Positions 1 to 12,198 of a DNA stretch of 64,000 nt are shown here, piece by piece. The notes under the pieces were generated by a model, which did no database searches, had not been told where the DNA came from, and saw only the letters and a list, made by a program, of their open reading frames with translations. Made by a program: the position numbers and the translations under genes. Numbering within the stretch: the stretch's first letter is position 1; every line of letters starts with the position of its first letter. Source of the DNA: Prototheca cutis (Eukaryota > Chlorophyta > Trebouxiophyceae > Chlorellales > Chlorellaceae); NCBI GenBank assembly GCA_002897115.2, contig BCIH01000009.1:43226-107225 (forward strand). The letters are read 5' to 3'.

Positions 1-515
1 CGGCCCTGGATTCGACGCTCGGAAAGTGCGGAGCAGCGTTGCCCGACGCGGAGCGGTCGGCCGGACTGGCCCGCCTGCATGCCGCGGCCAACTGGCTGTT
101 CAAGTGCCTGGGAGAGGCGTACGAGGCGCTGCTGAATCCCGCGTCTCGTCGCGAACTGGATGACTACCTGGCCTCCAAGGACCGCGCCGCCGCGTGGGCT
201 GCCCGGCGGGGGGGGGGGCCCTCCAATCATTCCTACAACCAACAGGCCAACGGGGGATCGTGGGCGCCGTTTGGGGGCCGGGGCCCGCCATTTGGGCCCA
301 CGGGCACCACGTGGTCCCAGCACTCTGGCAGCAAGGCGACCGGCGGTGGTGGCGCGGGGAGTGCGCGGAACCAGTACCGCCCGCGCCACGGTCCCGCCAG
401 CGACGGCTCCGGTGCCAGCAACACCGGGCCCTCGGGCTTTGATGAGGAGTTTGACTACTGGGCATACACGGGTCACAACCCCAATGCCGGCAGCAGGTGG
501 TGGCGTCGGCGGTGA
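1..515 (+). CDS. J-domain (DnaJ-like) co-chaperone, 3' end only
   Basis: The frame is open from base 3 and stops with TGA at 513-515; the start lies left of the window. Around residues 30-55 the protein reads LFKCLGEAYEALLNPASRRE, which matches the end of a J domain (family pattern: FK-IGEAY-VLSDP-KR-YD), as in plant TPR-DnaJ proteins of the DNAJC7 type. The HPD motif that stimulates Hsp70 would lie upstream and is not visible. The rest is a low-complexity tail rich in Gly, Ser, Asn and Arg, ending in three arginines. A poly(G) run near 209-218 inside the coding sequence is a place where a sequencing error could shift the frame. The likely role is an Hsp70 co-chaperone in cytosol or nucleus. 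The family call is reasonable; the exact subfamily is inference. Confidence 0.55.
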   Translation, partial: ALDSTLGKCGAALPDAERSAGLARLHAAANWLFKCLGEAYEALLNPASRRELDDYLASKDRAAAWAARRGGGPSNHSYNQQANGGSWAPFGGRGPPFGPTGTTWSQHSGSKATGGGGAGSARNQYRPRHGPASDGSGASNTGPSGFDEEFDYWAYTGHNPNAGSRWWRRR

Positions 516-919
516 TGTAGTCTGAGGGGAGGACTTGTGGCATCGCTCCCCGTCTATTCTCGGTGAAAGAACCCTCTCGCCCCCCCCCCCNCCCCNCCCN
601 NCGGAAGGGGGGNGGCATGGCGCCATATCGAATCCCATCTTGGCTTTTTCCTCGCTTGAAAAGAAACCTTGGCCACGTGTCTGCTCGCCGGCGTGGATCG
701 ATCACTCACCAACCCCGGTCCGCACTAGCAAGCACCTTGCCTTGATGTCAGCACCCACCCTAAACCCCCCCCACACACATGCCATACACCGCCACCCTGT
801 CAGTCATGCACCTGCACCTGCATCCATGGACAACCAGCCATTCTCATGTGAACACAAATCTCAAAACAGAGCAGCAAGGGGGATTATGTTCCTTAAGAGT
901 AAGCAATACAGCTTGTGCG
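516..919. other. Convergent intergenic region with poly(C)/N patch
   Basis: This is the gap between the stops of the J-domain gene (+) and exportin-4 (-). It holds a C-rich patch with unresolved bases at about 581-613, so the assembly is uncertain here. I see no gene. Confidence 0.6.
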
Positions 920-3900
920 CTACTTGGAGAGCGCGAGCGAGCGGACAGCGATGACAAGAGTGTGCAGCCTGGCTGAGAATTCCGCTTCACTTCCCGTGGC
1001 ATGGCCAAAGCCAGCGGCCGAGACCGGCGCCGAGCAGAACGCCTGGTACGCTCTAGTGAGTGCTTGCTGCAGGTGTGATTGGACATTCGTTTCGTGCTTG
1101 CTCTTCCTTTCTGGGAGCATCCGGTATGGCAAACATCCCCATAAGCACGAGCCACCAGCCGGCCAACACCCGCCCACCAATTCACCTGGGCAGCGGGGTC
1201 GGCGATCCTGGCGGCCGTATGTAGCTGGAAAGCGTGCACGGCCTCGGGTTCACGTGCCACCAGGGCTTGCGTCGCAGGCACAGCCACATCAACGATGCGG
1301 GCCCCCGCCTCGTCAAACACCAGCCGCTGCAGCAGTCGCACCAGCAGTGCCGTCAGCGGGCTCATTGCCCCAGCCCACTCCGCACCTGGGGGAAAGATGG
1401 GGCATGGGTGGTGCGATGAAATCGCATGCGCCCCCGAGGACTAAAGAACACCAATGGTAAGCTTCAGCCATGTGCCCAGCCACGGCGTGTTGTGGTTAGA
1501 GGGGGTGTCCCTCAACCACACACACCTTTATCAAGCACCACACCACCTCAGTTCCCAGCAAACACACCTGCTTCACGACAGTTACCTTGGGCGGCGGGGG
1601 TTGCGCCGAGGACGGGCTGATCTTGCTGTGCCTTTGCCGCTGCCGTGATACCATCGAAGATGCCAGTCAATGCCGTCTCATCCCGCGCCATGCCAATCCC
1701 GTGGTAGAGCGTGCCCAAGAGTTGCACTCTGAGTGCCGGTGGCATAATTTCGACCGAGCTGGAGTTTGCCCGGTTCGCACCTCTTTGTGCTGGGACCTTT
1801 GTGGTGATAATGGTGGTGGTTGGTGGGGTGCTCAGAGGGGGCTAGGGAGGGGCTGGGGATGGCTGTTTGATGCAGGAAGAAAACCAGTTGGAACTGAAGC
1901 CCCACAAAGCCAACACCGAACTGACCTCGAGCAGTGCGTGCACAGCATTGAAAAAGGCGGTGAAGAGCGAGGAGTGAGCCGCCATATCGGCTGGCAGCAA
2001 CTCCATCACTGCGACTAATGCGCCGCCGACGTCCTGCAGTCGTGGTGCAGGCAGAGCGTGATGGCAGTGGAGCGTGGGCAGGTGGGCCTGCGGCGGTGGA
2101 AGAGCATGCATGCATGCATGCATGCTCACACGCCACATGCCAGCACCCCTAGAAGAGCTGCTTTAGCAGGACAGCCACCATCACCCCATTACGCACTCAC
2201 GCATGATGCAAACAAAACTAATAAGTCCAGCAATTTTGCGGCAATCAGTATCACCATCAGCAGCACCTGGACGAGACGGGCAGCGACAGCCACATCCGCC
2301 GCATCTTCAGCCCAGCGGGCCAGGCCGGCCTGGAGACCAAACAGCGCAGCCAGTTCTTCCCGCGATTCGTCTGCGAGCTTGGCCGCTTCGTGCACGCCGC
2401 AGACGATCGCGACATAGGCGGCACCAAAACGCGAAAGCCAGAGTGCCAGTTCCGCTGCCATCGCTGGGTCGTCGTCGGCGGTCCGAGGCAGCAGCACCCG
2501 TGCCATGTCCCGCCCCAGCGCCAGCAGAGCCGCGGTGCCCTCGGCGTGGCCGTGGAAGCCACGCAACAGCACCTCTGCCACTGCACACACAGGCTGCAGT
2601 GCCGGCAGCAGCGCCAGCGGGGGGACGCCGTACTCCCCGGCCAGCGCCGCCCCGCGCAGGCACTCGAGCCAAAAGGCCACGCGCCGAGCGGCATCCGCAC
2701 GGCCCAGTGTTGTGGGTTGAGACGCAGCCTCTGTGATTCCCCGCGCTGCCGGCCCGGCCAGCGCCGCGATGTACTCTGTGGGCGAGTGGGCAGATGCTTG
2801 GGTTGCAGAAGAAAACCCGCCGCCGCTGTAACCGGTTGCCGAACCGTCTGCGTCCACAATCCCAGCACCGCCGGCACAGAGCGCCAGGAACAGCGGTGCG
2901 GCAGCATCGGCGCCGACGCCCTGCAACTGTGCGGCACCGACGTCGGCACACAGCACCTGCCAGGCGGTGCAGGCGGGCAGAACGACGGCCGCCCCCGGCC
3001 GCAGAGCCAGGGGGACCAGCAGCTTCCCCGCAGCTTCCGCATGCAGCGTGGCCTCCCCTGCATATGCCGGGTGACGCAGCCCCGTGCTGGCCAGACCGAC
3101 CAGCAGGGCCACAGCCTCTGCTGGGGGGCACGGGGTGCACGACCCCGGTTCCAGCGCGTGCGTGCCGGCCCACCGACCCAGTGCACGGCAGGCGACCTCC
3201 AGCAGCCGCGGGCTCACGGCGTCGTGCCCTGCATGCTGCACGCACAGCTCTGCTGTCGCCAGCAGTGCTGCTGTGAGTTCTGTTGCGGCCGACTGGGCGT
3301 TGGCGCCGTCGAGCTCCAGCCACAGCGGCGCCACCGGCGGCTCGGCGGTCGCGTGGTCATTGCTGTCACCGAGTGCGTCGGCGGCCGGGTCTGCAAGCAG
3401 TGCCGCGCCCAGTTCCAGCAGCCAGCACAGCTGCTCCAATGGTATTGAGGGGTCGACATTGGAAGAAACGGCGGAGGCCAGCGCCGAGCGCGCACCTTGC
3501 ACCGCTGCTGCAGTGGCTTGTGCCGCCGCAGGCCCAACCCCCCGGCCTAAAGCAGCGAGACGTGCTAGGTCGTGCTCCGCAGCTTCAGCTTCGGCTTCCT
3601 CGGCAGCTGCATCCTCATCAGCGTGGGCTTGCACTGCAGCCAGCGCCAGCCCCGCGGCAAGAGCCGCCTCGAACACCCTGCAGCCGAGCTCGCGGCCGGC
3701 GACGGACCCAAACCCTGGCAAGCCGGTGGCCAGCTCCCTCCATGCGTCCAGCAGGGTCCGCCAGGCTTCGCCTGCCCAGTCTTCGTGCTCGTCAGGCCGT
3801 TGGTGCAGCAGCTCCAGCAGGGCACACGATGTGCCCCCCAGGATACAAAGAATTCCTGGCGCATGCCCCTGTTGTCCGTTGGCCAGTGCTACGCCTTGGG

Positions 3901-5686
3901 ACGAAGCAGCATGCAAGAGCAGGGAGCCTTCGCCCAGGATCTCGGGCCAGCGAGCTGCTGGGGGAGCGGCCAGCACCCTGCACGCATCCAAGAGTTCCTC
4001 CTCATTGCTGCCGGGGGTTGCGGCCGCCTGCACGGCGGCGCCGGCTTCGTCCAGCCATGCACTGGACGCCACCTCCACCGCCCAGCGCATGTGCATGCCC
4101 CGTTGGGGTCGGGGGCTGTTTGTCCCAGGAGCGCTGCCGTCGGCAACGGAGACGCAGGCGAGCTGCAGAATCACTCGCCGCACAGCACATGCTGCGGCCC
4201 TGCGACCATGCTCGGGACCCCTGTGAATCGTTGACCGTGTTTTGAGCGGCCTGTTGAGAAAGAGGGCAAAAGTGCGGCGAACCCCACAGCCCCGACGAGA
4301 CTCCTGCATGGCATGAATTTCCTTGCAGGGCCACATCCACTCCCCTTCCAAACAGATACAAACAAAAAAGAGGAGGACCTGAGGGCGCGGGCGAGTTCTG
4401 CGACCCAGTCCAGGGCGCCGGGTTGTGTCAATGCAGCGTGGACACCAGCAGCCAGCTCAAGCCCGCCCTGACCGGGCTCGTGCTCCGACGGCCTATCGGC
4501 TGCATGATGCCCAACCCAGGTGCCGGCTGCAGCGTCCCAGTTGAGTGTTGCGCACAGCGTGCACAACGCGGCCTCGGCAACGGCTTCGGAATCGGTCCCT
4601 GAAGCCACCGAGCTGGCGGCTGCTGCCCCGCAGGACAGCGCGCACGCCGAAACTTGGGCCAGGCACGCCGCCTGGAACGAGGCATGCGCGCTCTCATGCC
4701 ACCTCCTGTGCCAGGGGGGGACGAATGGGTTTGGGGAGCACTGAATGAGTGTTGTTCCCTATGATGGTGACAACCATAGTCATCACCGGGAAATTCCAGT
4801 ATGGCTCTGGCATCTGTGACGTTCGTGCTGCATGCAGTGACTACCCTGTCCGCAAACAGCATTTTGTCACAGTTCTGATGCCTTCATTCCCTCGCCACAC
4901 TCATATCTCCTCTCCTTGCCGGCCAACACACACCATGGAATGCCCAGGGGCGTGGCGGTCCGACTGTTGGCCTCAGTGGTCAGGGCAAGGAGCAGCTCCA
5001 GGCACGCCCGCCGCTCCGCCGGCCGGTCTGCGGGTGGTGTGGAAGGGGGTTACGTGGCCATGCTGCTGGGGACGTAGAATGGCACGCACATGGCTTTCCA
5101 TGAGGCAAATCATAACACATGCGCATGCCTGAGTGCGCATCTGTTCCTTGTCAAAGACTTCAGCTGTGAAAGGTGAAACCCCGCTCGCCACCTCCGGACA
5201 CAGACGCCGGATGGTGCTCCCGTCGCCGCCGTTCACCCCAAGCCAACAAAGCTCCTTACCGTGTAGTCCACGCGCGCGGTCTGCGATGGTGGGCACGAGG
5301 CGCTCCATGGTTAGTTCGTGCAGGTCATCGCTGCCATGGCCACGCTTGATCAGTTGTGCGGCGGCGGCGACGCATTGTGCCCGGACGATGCCCGGCCGCT
5401 CGGCGGCCCGAGCCAGGCTCTGCTCCAGCAGGCACTGCACGATGGACTGCCTGCTGGGCCAATCCAGTTCGGTCCAGGACCTCAGGGCCGCCTCCCTCAG
5501 GGCCAGCACTGCCTGGAAGGCGGCGCCAGGCACGGCGGTGTGTGCCAGGATGTGCTGGCAGGCAGCAAAGGGGGACTTGCTGCCCCGAAACTCCAGCAGC
5601 GTGCGCTCGGCTTCATTTCGGGTGTGCGGATTCTCGAGAGCAAGAGTCGCGGATTCAATCAGCGCCTGCACGCCCTGAACATCCAT
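920..5686 (-). CDS. XPO4: Exportin-4 (importin-beta family nuclear transport receptor)
   Basis: This multi-exon gene encodes a protein of roughly 1,100 aa, close to the family length of about 1,150. The N-terminus (start 5686) has ARM/HEAT-like helices: NPHTRNEAERTLLEF, then FRGSKSPFAACQHILAH and LREAALRSWTELDW, matching the exportin-4 pattern of a tip-of-helix SPF motif followed by an ALREA-W segment. A later exon near 4450-4650 contains EAALCTLCATLNWD, the counterpart of the conserved leucine-rich LNW segment. The long exon at about 2190-4100 is alanine- and leucine-rich HEAT solenoid. The last exons are near 1130-1365 and 920-1062, ending RSLALSK. Known role of the family: Ran-GTP-dependent export of eIF5A and Smad3 and import of Sox factors. 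It is divergent from the beta-adaptin gene, with 449 bp between the two starts. Several internal exon limits are not resolved. Confidence 0.75.
2105..2125. repeat. (CATG)n simple repeat
   Basis: Five copies of a self-complementary CATG unit lie in an exportin-4 intron. Confidence 0.9.
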
Positions 5687-6135
5687 CCGGCTCTGCGCGC
5701 AGGTGTGAGCCGGAGTGGGCCTCCGCGAGGTGGCGCCCTGCTGCTCCTGGCCTGTCTCTGCAGCGACTACATGGGCACAAACAACATACTATTGGACTCA
5801 ATGTATCATAATAAATATTGAAGCATATGTACTTTGCAGCAGCGACGTCATGTGGTGCGGGGAAAGGGTCCCGGGGGGTGTGGGATTGGCTTTGATTTGG
5901 TGGTGGTGGCGCGCACAGAGGTGGTTTGACCACTGACCACCCCACTCCGCTCCCATGGTGATCGGTCGTGGCCCCAACCTGCCCCTGGTCCATCGCAAAC
6001 GGCATCTGGCGATCCACGCGGCCCGCCCGCCAGATCTTTTCAGTCTCGTTTCTGTGCCTGGAGGCAAGCTGACAGCCCAGCTGCCCGAGTGCCACCGTTG
6101 GTGGCACGGTTGGCCGGGAGAGTGATCGCGGCACC
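5687..6135. promoter_or_regulatory. Divergent promoter region, exportin-4 / beta adaptin
   Basis: The 449 bp between two divergent starts must hold both core promoters. A conspicuously AT-rich stretch lies at about 5780-5835 in otherwise GC-rich DNA, nearer the exportin-4 start. I could not name specific factor sites. Confidence 0.5.
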
Positions 6136-9100
6136 ATGACGGACGGGCGCTTCTTCTCCACCACCAAGAAGGGTGCGCACGGCATGCGGCCAGGGGGTTG
6201 AGAATGTGTATGCTGCGGCGCGCTGCGGTCTTGATCAACCGCTGCTGCGCGGCGGAGCGAGGGTCCGGCAGGCCCCCTTTGCCTTGACGTGCGAGGGGAC
6301 GATCCCGGCCCACCGGATCCCGGGCCCTCGAGCCCTGCAGGGGAGGTGGCGGAGTACAAAAATGACCTGCACAGCACGGATCGGAAGCAGCAGAAGAATG
6401 CCGTGAAGCGGGTGATCGCGGCCATGACCGTGGGCAAAGACGTCAGCTCCTTGTTCCCAGGTGTGTGTGGTGGGCGTTGATTGGAGAGGTGCCTGAGCTC
6501 ATCCGTCGGGCATGATGGGGCCGTATGGCATGACTTGCAATCTTCACGTGAGCATGACGTTGGGGTGTGCATGTGCTTGGCCATGGGACCAGAGAGGAGG
6601 GGTGGTGTTGGGCCCGTCCCGGTGCCCCTTTGTTGGCGGGACAGCATCGGCCGAGGCGACTGGTCAAGGCGACTGGTGTCGGAGACCTCGCAGTCATGCT
6701 GTACAGTCATTCAAGTGCTCTCATTCCCATTCGTCACAACACTCTCCCAACCAAGCCGAGCCCACCCAATCCATGGCGCATATACTCCATTACATCTGCA
6801 GATGTGGTCAACTGCATGCAGACGGACGACATGGAACTGAAAAAGCTTGTGTACCTGTATTTGATCAACTATGCCAAGTCGCAGCCCGACCTGGCCATCA
6901 TGGCGGTGAACACCTTTGTCAAGGACACGCAGGACCCCAACCCGCTGATCCGCGCGCTGGCGGTCCGGACCATGGGCTGCATTCGCGTGGACAAGATCAC
7001 CGAGTACCTGTGCGACCCTCTGGCCCGCTGCCTGCGCGACGAAGACCCCTACGTGCGCAAGACGGCCGCGATCTGCGTGGCCAAGCTCCACGACATATCT
7101 GCGGACATGGTCGTGGACCGCGGGTTCTTGGATGCGCTGCGGGACATGGTGGGCGACGCAAACCCCATGGTCGTGGCCAACGCCGTCGCGGCCCTGGCCG
7201 AGATCCAGGCCTCCTCGCCCCCCGACGCGCCTGTGTTTGTCGTCGACCCGCCCGTCCTCACCAAGCTCCTCCGCGCGCTGAACGAGTGCAGCGAGTGGGG
7301 ACAGGTGTTTATTCTGGACGCGCTGAGCGGGTACGAACCCGCCAGCGCAGGTGAGGCCGAGGGCATCATCGAGCGCGTCATGCCAAGGTTGCAGCATGCA
7401 AACGGCGCGGTGGTGCTGTCTGCCGCGCGAGTGGTTCTGCGCTGCTTGACGCACGTGACCGACGCCAACATCGTCACCTCCGTCCACCGCAAGCTGGCCC
7501 CGCCGCTCGTCACGCTTCTGGGCGCGGAGCCCGAGATCCAGTATGTCGCGCTGCGCTGCATCGGGCTGGTAGTCCAGGCGGTGCCTGGGCTCTTGGCCGG
7601 CGACGTCCGCGTCTTTTTCTGCAAGTACAACGACCCGCTGTATGTCAAGGGCGAGAAGCTGGATATCATGGTGCGACTGGCGGACGAGAAGAACATCGAT
7701 CAGGTGCTGCTGGAACTGCAAGAGTACGCCGCGGAGGTCGACGTGGACTTTGTCCGCCGCGCTGTCAGGGCCGTGGGGCGCTGCGCGGTCGCGCTGGAGC
7801 CCGCGGCCGAGCGCTGCGTGGGCGTGCTGATGGAGCTGGTGCGTGGCCGCGTGGCGTACGTCGTGCAGGAAGCCGTCGTGGTGCTGCGCGACGTGTTCCG
7901 GCGCTACCCCGGGCGCTACGAGCGCGTCATCGCCCCGCTGTGCGAGTGCCTGGATGCGCTGGACGAGCCCGAGGCCAAGGCGGCGATGGTCTGGATTGTG
8001 GGCGAGTACGCGGACCGCATCGACAACGCAGACGAGCTGCTGGAGGGTTTTTTGGAGGGGTTTCCCGAGGAGTCGCCGGGCGTGCAGCTCGCGCTGGTCA
8101 CCGCCACGGTCAAGCTGTTTTTGAAAAAGCCTGCGGAGCGCGCGCAGGCGCTGATTCAGCTGGTGCTGTCGTACGCGACCCAGGACACTGACAACCCGGA
8201 CCTCCGCGACCGGGCATACATCTACTGGAGGCTGCTGTCTGCTGACCCCGACGCCGCCAAGGCCGTCGTTCTGGCGCCCCGGCCGACCATCGCGCCCAGC
8301 GACGACGGCCTGGACGCGGCCCTGCTGGCCGAGCTGATGGACGAGCTGGGTAGTCTGGCCAGCGTCCTGCACCGCCCGGCCTCAAGCTTTGTGTCCAAGG
8401 GCAAAGTCCCCGTCCGCGCCGCGGGCGCAGGAACCACGCCCCGAAGCTCTGATGATGTTCCTGCTGGGTCTGCGCCGGGGTCGGCGAGGACGACGGCGTC
8501 GCACGAAGCTCCTGCTCTTGCTGCTCCGGGATCGGCTGTCGCAAGGCCCCCAGCACCAGTGCCAGACCTCCTGGGCGATCTGCTCGACCTCGGTGACAGC
8601 GCCGAGCCCGCAGCACCTGTCGTGCCTGCAGTACCGGCGACCAACGGGGCAGCGAGCCCGCTGGACTTGCTGGCAGGCCTGGACCTCGGAGGCGGCAGCA
8701 CTCCAGCAGCCGCGCCGGCGGTGCCGGGGTCAAACGGTGCCGCGTCCCGGGAGCCGGGGCTGCCACTGCTGTTGAGCGCCGAGCAAGGCAAGGGCCTGGC
8801 CGTGCACGGCCTCGTGGAGCGCGACGCCGCAACGGGACAGCTGTCTTTCCTGGTAATAACCCTTTTGGATACCTTTTTGTGTGTGTGCAAAGTTTGGATT
8901 GGGTGGGCAATCGTGTGGGTGGTGGCCCTGGCGAGATGTGTCCCCCACTGCTTCTCTCTCGAGACCCGGGATGGCTGTTGCGGAGTGTGGTGTCCAGCTT
9001 CTCGACAACGTCAAATGAAATCCATCTCACTCCAACCCTGCCACCGCAGCTGCGTTTGCACAATGTGTCGGCCGGCGTGGTGCTGGATGGCTTCATGATC

Positions 9101-9664
9101 CAGCTGAATAGGAATGCGTTTGGCCTGGCACCACAGGGCCAGAGCATCCCCGTGGCAGAACTGGCACCGGGGTCCAGCGCCATGGCCCGGGTCTCCCTCA
9201 TTCAAAACCCTGCGATGGCGCCGGCCGGGTCGGCGCCCGCGCTGCAGGTGGCGGTCAAGGTGACGCAGTTAGGAGTGCTGTACTTTTCGTCCCCGGCGCC
9301 TCTGGCGGCGCTGCTGCTGCCAGACGGCCGGACCACGGCCGAGGGCTTTGTGGGCACGTGGCAGGCGCTGCCCGCGACCGCGGAGCAGGCCCGGTCGTTG
9401 CCGGTGACGGTGACCAGCCTGCCCGCGGCTCAGGCCGCGCTGGAGGCCGCGCGCCTGTTTGTCATGGCGCACAAGTCGGTGCCGGGGAGCGAAGTGCTGT
9501 ACGTGACGGGTGCGGCTCAGCTGCCGCTGGGCGGCCGCACGCAGCTCCTGCTGGAGCTGCGCCTGGTGCCGGGCACGCCAGGTGTCGCCGCCGTGTTCAA
9601 GGCCGAGCGCGCTGAACTGGGCGCTGCGGCGCTGGATTTAGTTGCGGCCGTCCTTGCTTCTTAG
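6136..9664 (+). CDS. Beta adaptin of the AP-1/AP-2 clathrin adaptor complexes
   Basis: Four exons join in phase: 6136-6172, 6341-6460, 6802-8852 and 9050-9664, giving about 940 aa, the usual length for AP1B1/AP2B1. The protein starts [14 protein letters not shown] and continues with the near-invariant [30 protein letters not shown] and [20 protein letters not shown] segments of the trunk solenoid. After about residue 590 comes a Pro/Ala/Gly-rich hinge with clathrin-box-like LLGDLLDLG and [10 protein letters not shown], then a C-terminal ear ([10 protein letters not shown] pattern). It carries the large beta subunit role in clathrin-coated vesicle formation at the TGN/endosome and plasma membrane. 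Plants and algae often share one beta type between AP-1 and AP-2, so I do not assign a number. Convergent with SPF30, with 295 bp between stops. Confidence 0.96.
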
Positions 9665-9959
9665 TTTTTTTGTGTGGACGATCCGGATTGCGCTAAAGCT
9701 GTACACACGCTCGGTCGCAAAATCGCTGCCACCACCGCCTCCCCGACAGTGCATGCGCACTCTCCTCTGCCGTGTGACAAAATCACATTTGGTTGGACGG
9801 GCAGATGGACGCACAAGGGTTTGGGTCGGACACCAAAAGGGGGTCTGGCTCAGCAGTTCGTCATTCCATCCAGGAGATGCATCAGCAAACCCATTCCCCA
9901 CGAACCGAGGGCGGGGGAGTCCCCCCAAGCAACATTATGACCAAACACCGACAAATGGA

Positions 9960-11562
9960 TTAGGCATCGCCCTGGCCTGGTTGAAAAACGTGCCGCCGAG
10001 CGTGGGTGTAGTCGGTCATGGCCTTGCCGCTGCCGACGACGCCGACACGGCCCTCCAGGCCCTCGGGTGCCGCAAACATCGAGCCTTTTTTGTGGCCCGT
10101 CATGAAACCCTTTTTCTTCTTGGCACCTACAGTGTTGTGATGAGGGTTTGCTGGGCATGCACAATGCCCGGGCCTGCGACGGATGGCGCAGCAACTTTGG
10201 GGCGGTCGTGTCACCAGTCGCCCGCAAGCCAAATGCTGCAGGCTGCCTCCCAAACAACAGACCTGGCAAGGAACCCCTGCTGGGCAACAGAACCCACCTT
10301 TGCCTGAGACGAACGATTTCCAGGCATTGGCCTTCTCCTTGGTCTCCAGGTCCATCTTTGCAAACCGTTGCTTGGATTTGTAGCTCTTCTGCAGCCGCCG
10401 CTTCTTAGTCTTGGTCGCCTCGTCATCTATCATCGGATGGGAATTGAGTTGGGGGAGGTGGCGGTGTAGGGTGGTCATCGCCCATGCAGTCCGGCGCCCT
10501 TTCCCATGCCCATTCCTCCGCATGAACTGCCTGCTGTATATCAACCCTACAATGCATCAGCATCAGAAAAAAGGCCAAAAACAGCAAATACACACCTTCA
10601 GGCTTGATGTTGAGCCAAGCGGGCATCTCCTCGATCACGGCATCGTCCGTAGCTCGGGGCCGCTTGGGCGCCGACACGCCCGTGTACCCTCCCTCCGAGT
10701 CCAGCCCCCGCAGCTGCACCTCCTCTCGCTCCAGTTCCTCGGGCTGCTCATAGCCCTCGTACGACACAATCAGCTTGCCCGCCGCACTGACCGCGACGAT
10801 CGTGCCGGCATACCACTGCCCATCTCCGCGGTACAGCGCTCTCACAGAGCTGCCGATGGCCCACTCCAGGGGCGCCTGCCCACCAAGCGCAGCTCGTTGC
10901 CGGGCGAGCATGATCTGTCGGGCCATGGTGGGAGGCAGAACAGATGGGAGTCGGAGGTCGGGGGCCGTCGTGATAGCTGCCGCAGGGTGCACAGCTGTCC
11001 CTGCGCTGGCCCGTCTGGCAGCACTGGGGGCCGACGTCGATGCCTCGGTCCCCGTCCGCTCCGCGGCAGATGTCGTGGGCGCTGCTGCAAGGGCTCGACT
11101 GGCCTCTGCGACGAGATCCCTGGTCAGCTGGATAACCTGTGAAGTGGCATGTGGAGGGAGGGTTGGGACCTTGCACCAAATTGGCGACGGTGCCGCACCG
11201 GGACTTGGCCAGCACGCAGACGCAGCATCTGTTGTCAGGGATGCAATGCATCCTGGCACATAACCATGGCATATGAAGTCAAGCATTATGTTCCTGCGCT
11301 TGTAAACCACCCCAGCATACCTCGGAGAGGTCGTCATAGATGGTCTTATACTCTTGGTTGTGGGGGTCATCCAGCAGGAGTGCTCCCACCTGCACACGCA
11401 CGCAATGTCGGCCTATAAATGGACCTGGTGCAGTGGGGTCACAGTCAGGCGTTCGCTTCACCGCGTGCCTGAACACATGCAAGCCCTTACCTGCTCCAGC
11501 TGCTCCTCATACTCCTTCAAGTTTGCCTGGAGCTCGGCAGGGCTCGGCGCCTCCTCCGCCAT
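9960..11562 (-). CDS. SMNDC1: Survival motor neuron domain-containing splicing factor 30
   Basis: Five exons (11562-11491, 11389-11321, 11136-10596, 10426-10298, 10126-9960) meet at good GT-AG borders. The start MAEEAPSPAELQANLKEYEE opens a short coiled coil, followed by YKTIYDDLSEV and a Tudor domain with WAIGSSVRALYRGDGQWYAG and YEGYEQPEEL, where the aromatic cage for symmetric dimethylarginine sits. The basic KQRFAKMDLETKEKANAW segment and the tail GSMFAAPEGLEGRVGVVG match the C-terminal region of SPF30. The role is U2 snRNP-associated spliceosome assembly, recruiting the U4/U6.U5 tri-snRNP in the nucleus. An Ala/Ser-rich linker sits between coiled coil and Tudor domain. Identification is firm. 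Confidence 0.95.
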
Positions 11563-12198
11563 GGCGCCTGGATCGATTCTATGGAATTACAATGTCCCGT
11601 AGTTTGACAAGGGAATTCGTGAGGTGGAATGCTGTGCCTGGGCATGGCCACAATCGGTGATCTCGTTTGGATGGATCGCCTGGGGAGGATTGCAGCAGTG
11701 AGGCGAAGCCTCAAGGGCGCGCCAGCGGACGGAAAAATTTTCTTCCGACCGCATCTTCCCAACCTGGAGAACGCAGGGCATATCGTCGACCGCGTTGCAA
11801 AGACATGCAAGGTCACACCTGTTTTCGTATACATCGTCTATTCCAGGGTTGACTGGTGCTGGCTGACGTGGGATTATCGCGGAGAGAGGCGAGACACAGG
11901 GAGCATCTCCTCGGCGTAACGTGTACGTCGTCTCCCAGCGCCCGGTGCGATTCTGCTGGGTTGGGGATCTGGATCGTGGGGTTGCGATATGTGTAGTTCG
12001 AGGTCGCATTGTGGTAATGTTTGCTGGAGCATGAGGTGTCACGCCTCGAAGTGGGGTCGGATGGGGGCTGGCCCGGGCTGCCATCTGTTCCGCTTCCAGG
12101 ACCGTTCCTCCCAGGCCGGGGCCCCTTCCCCGGTCTACAAACCACTGCCAGTCTGATCCGCATTCTCCTGCCTTGGACGCCATGCTGCAGATAACATA
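11563..12198. promoter_or_regulatory. Divergent promoter region, SPF30 / membrane protein
   Basis: The 636 bp between two divergent starts contains no convincing coding exon on either strand. It should hold both promoters; no specific motif is recognisable. Confidence 0.4.

Noticed and set aside
6711..8372. 553-codon open frame on the minus strand
   Set aside because: It lies entirely antisense to the beta adaptin exon and shows no family motif; GC-rich third positions create such shadows.
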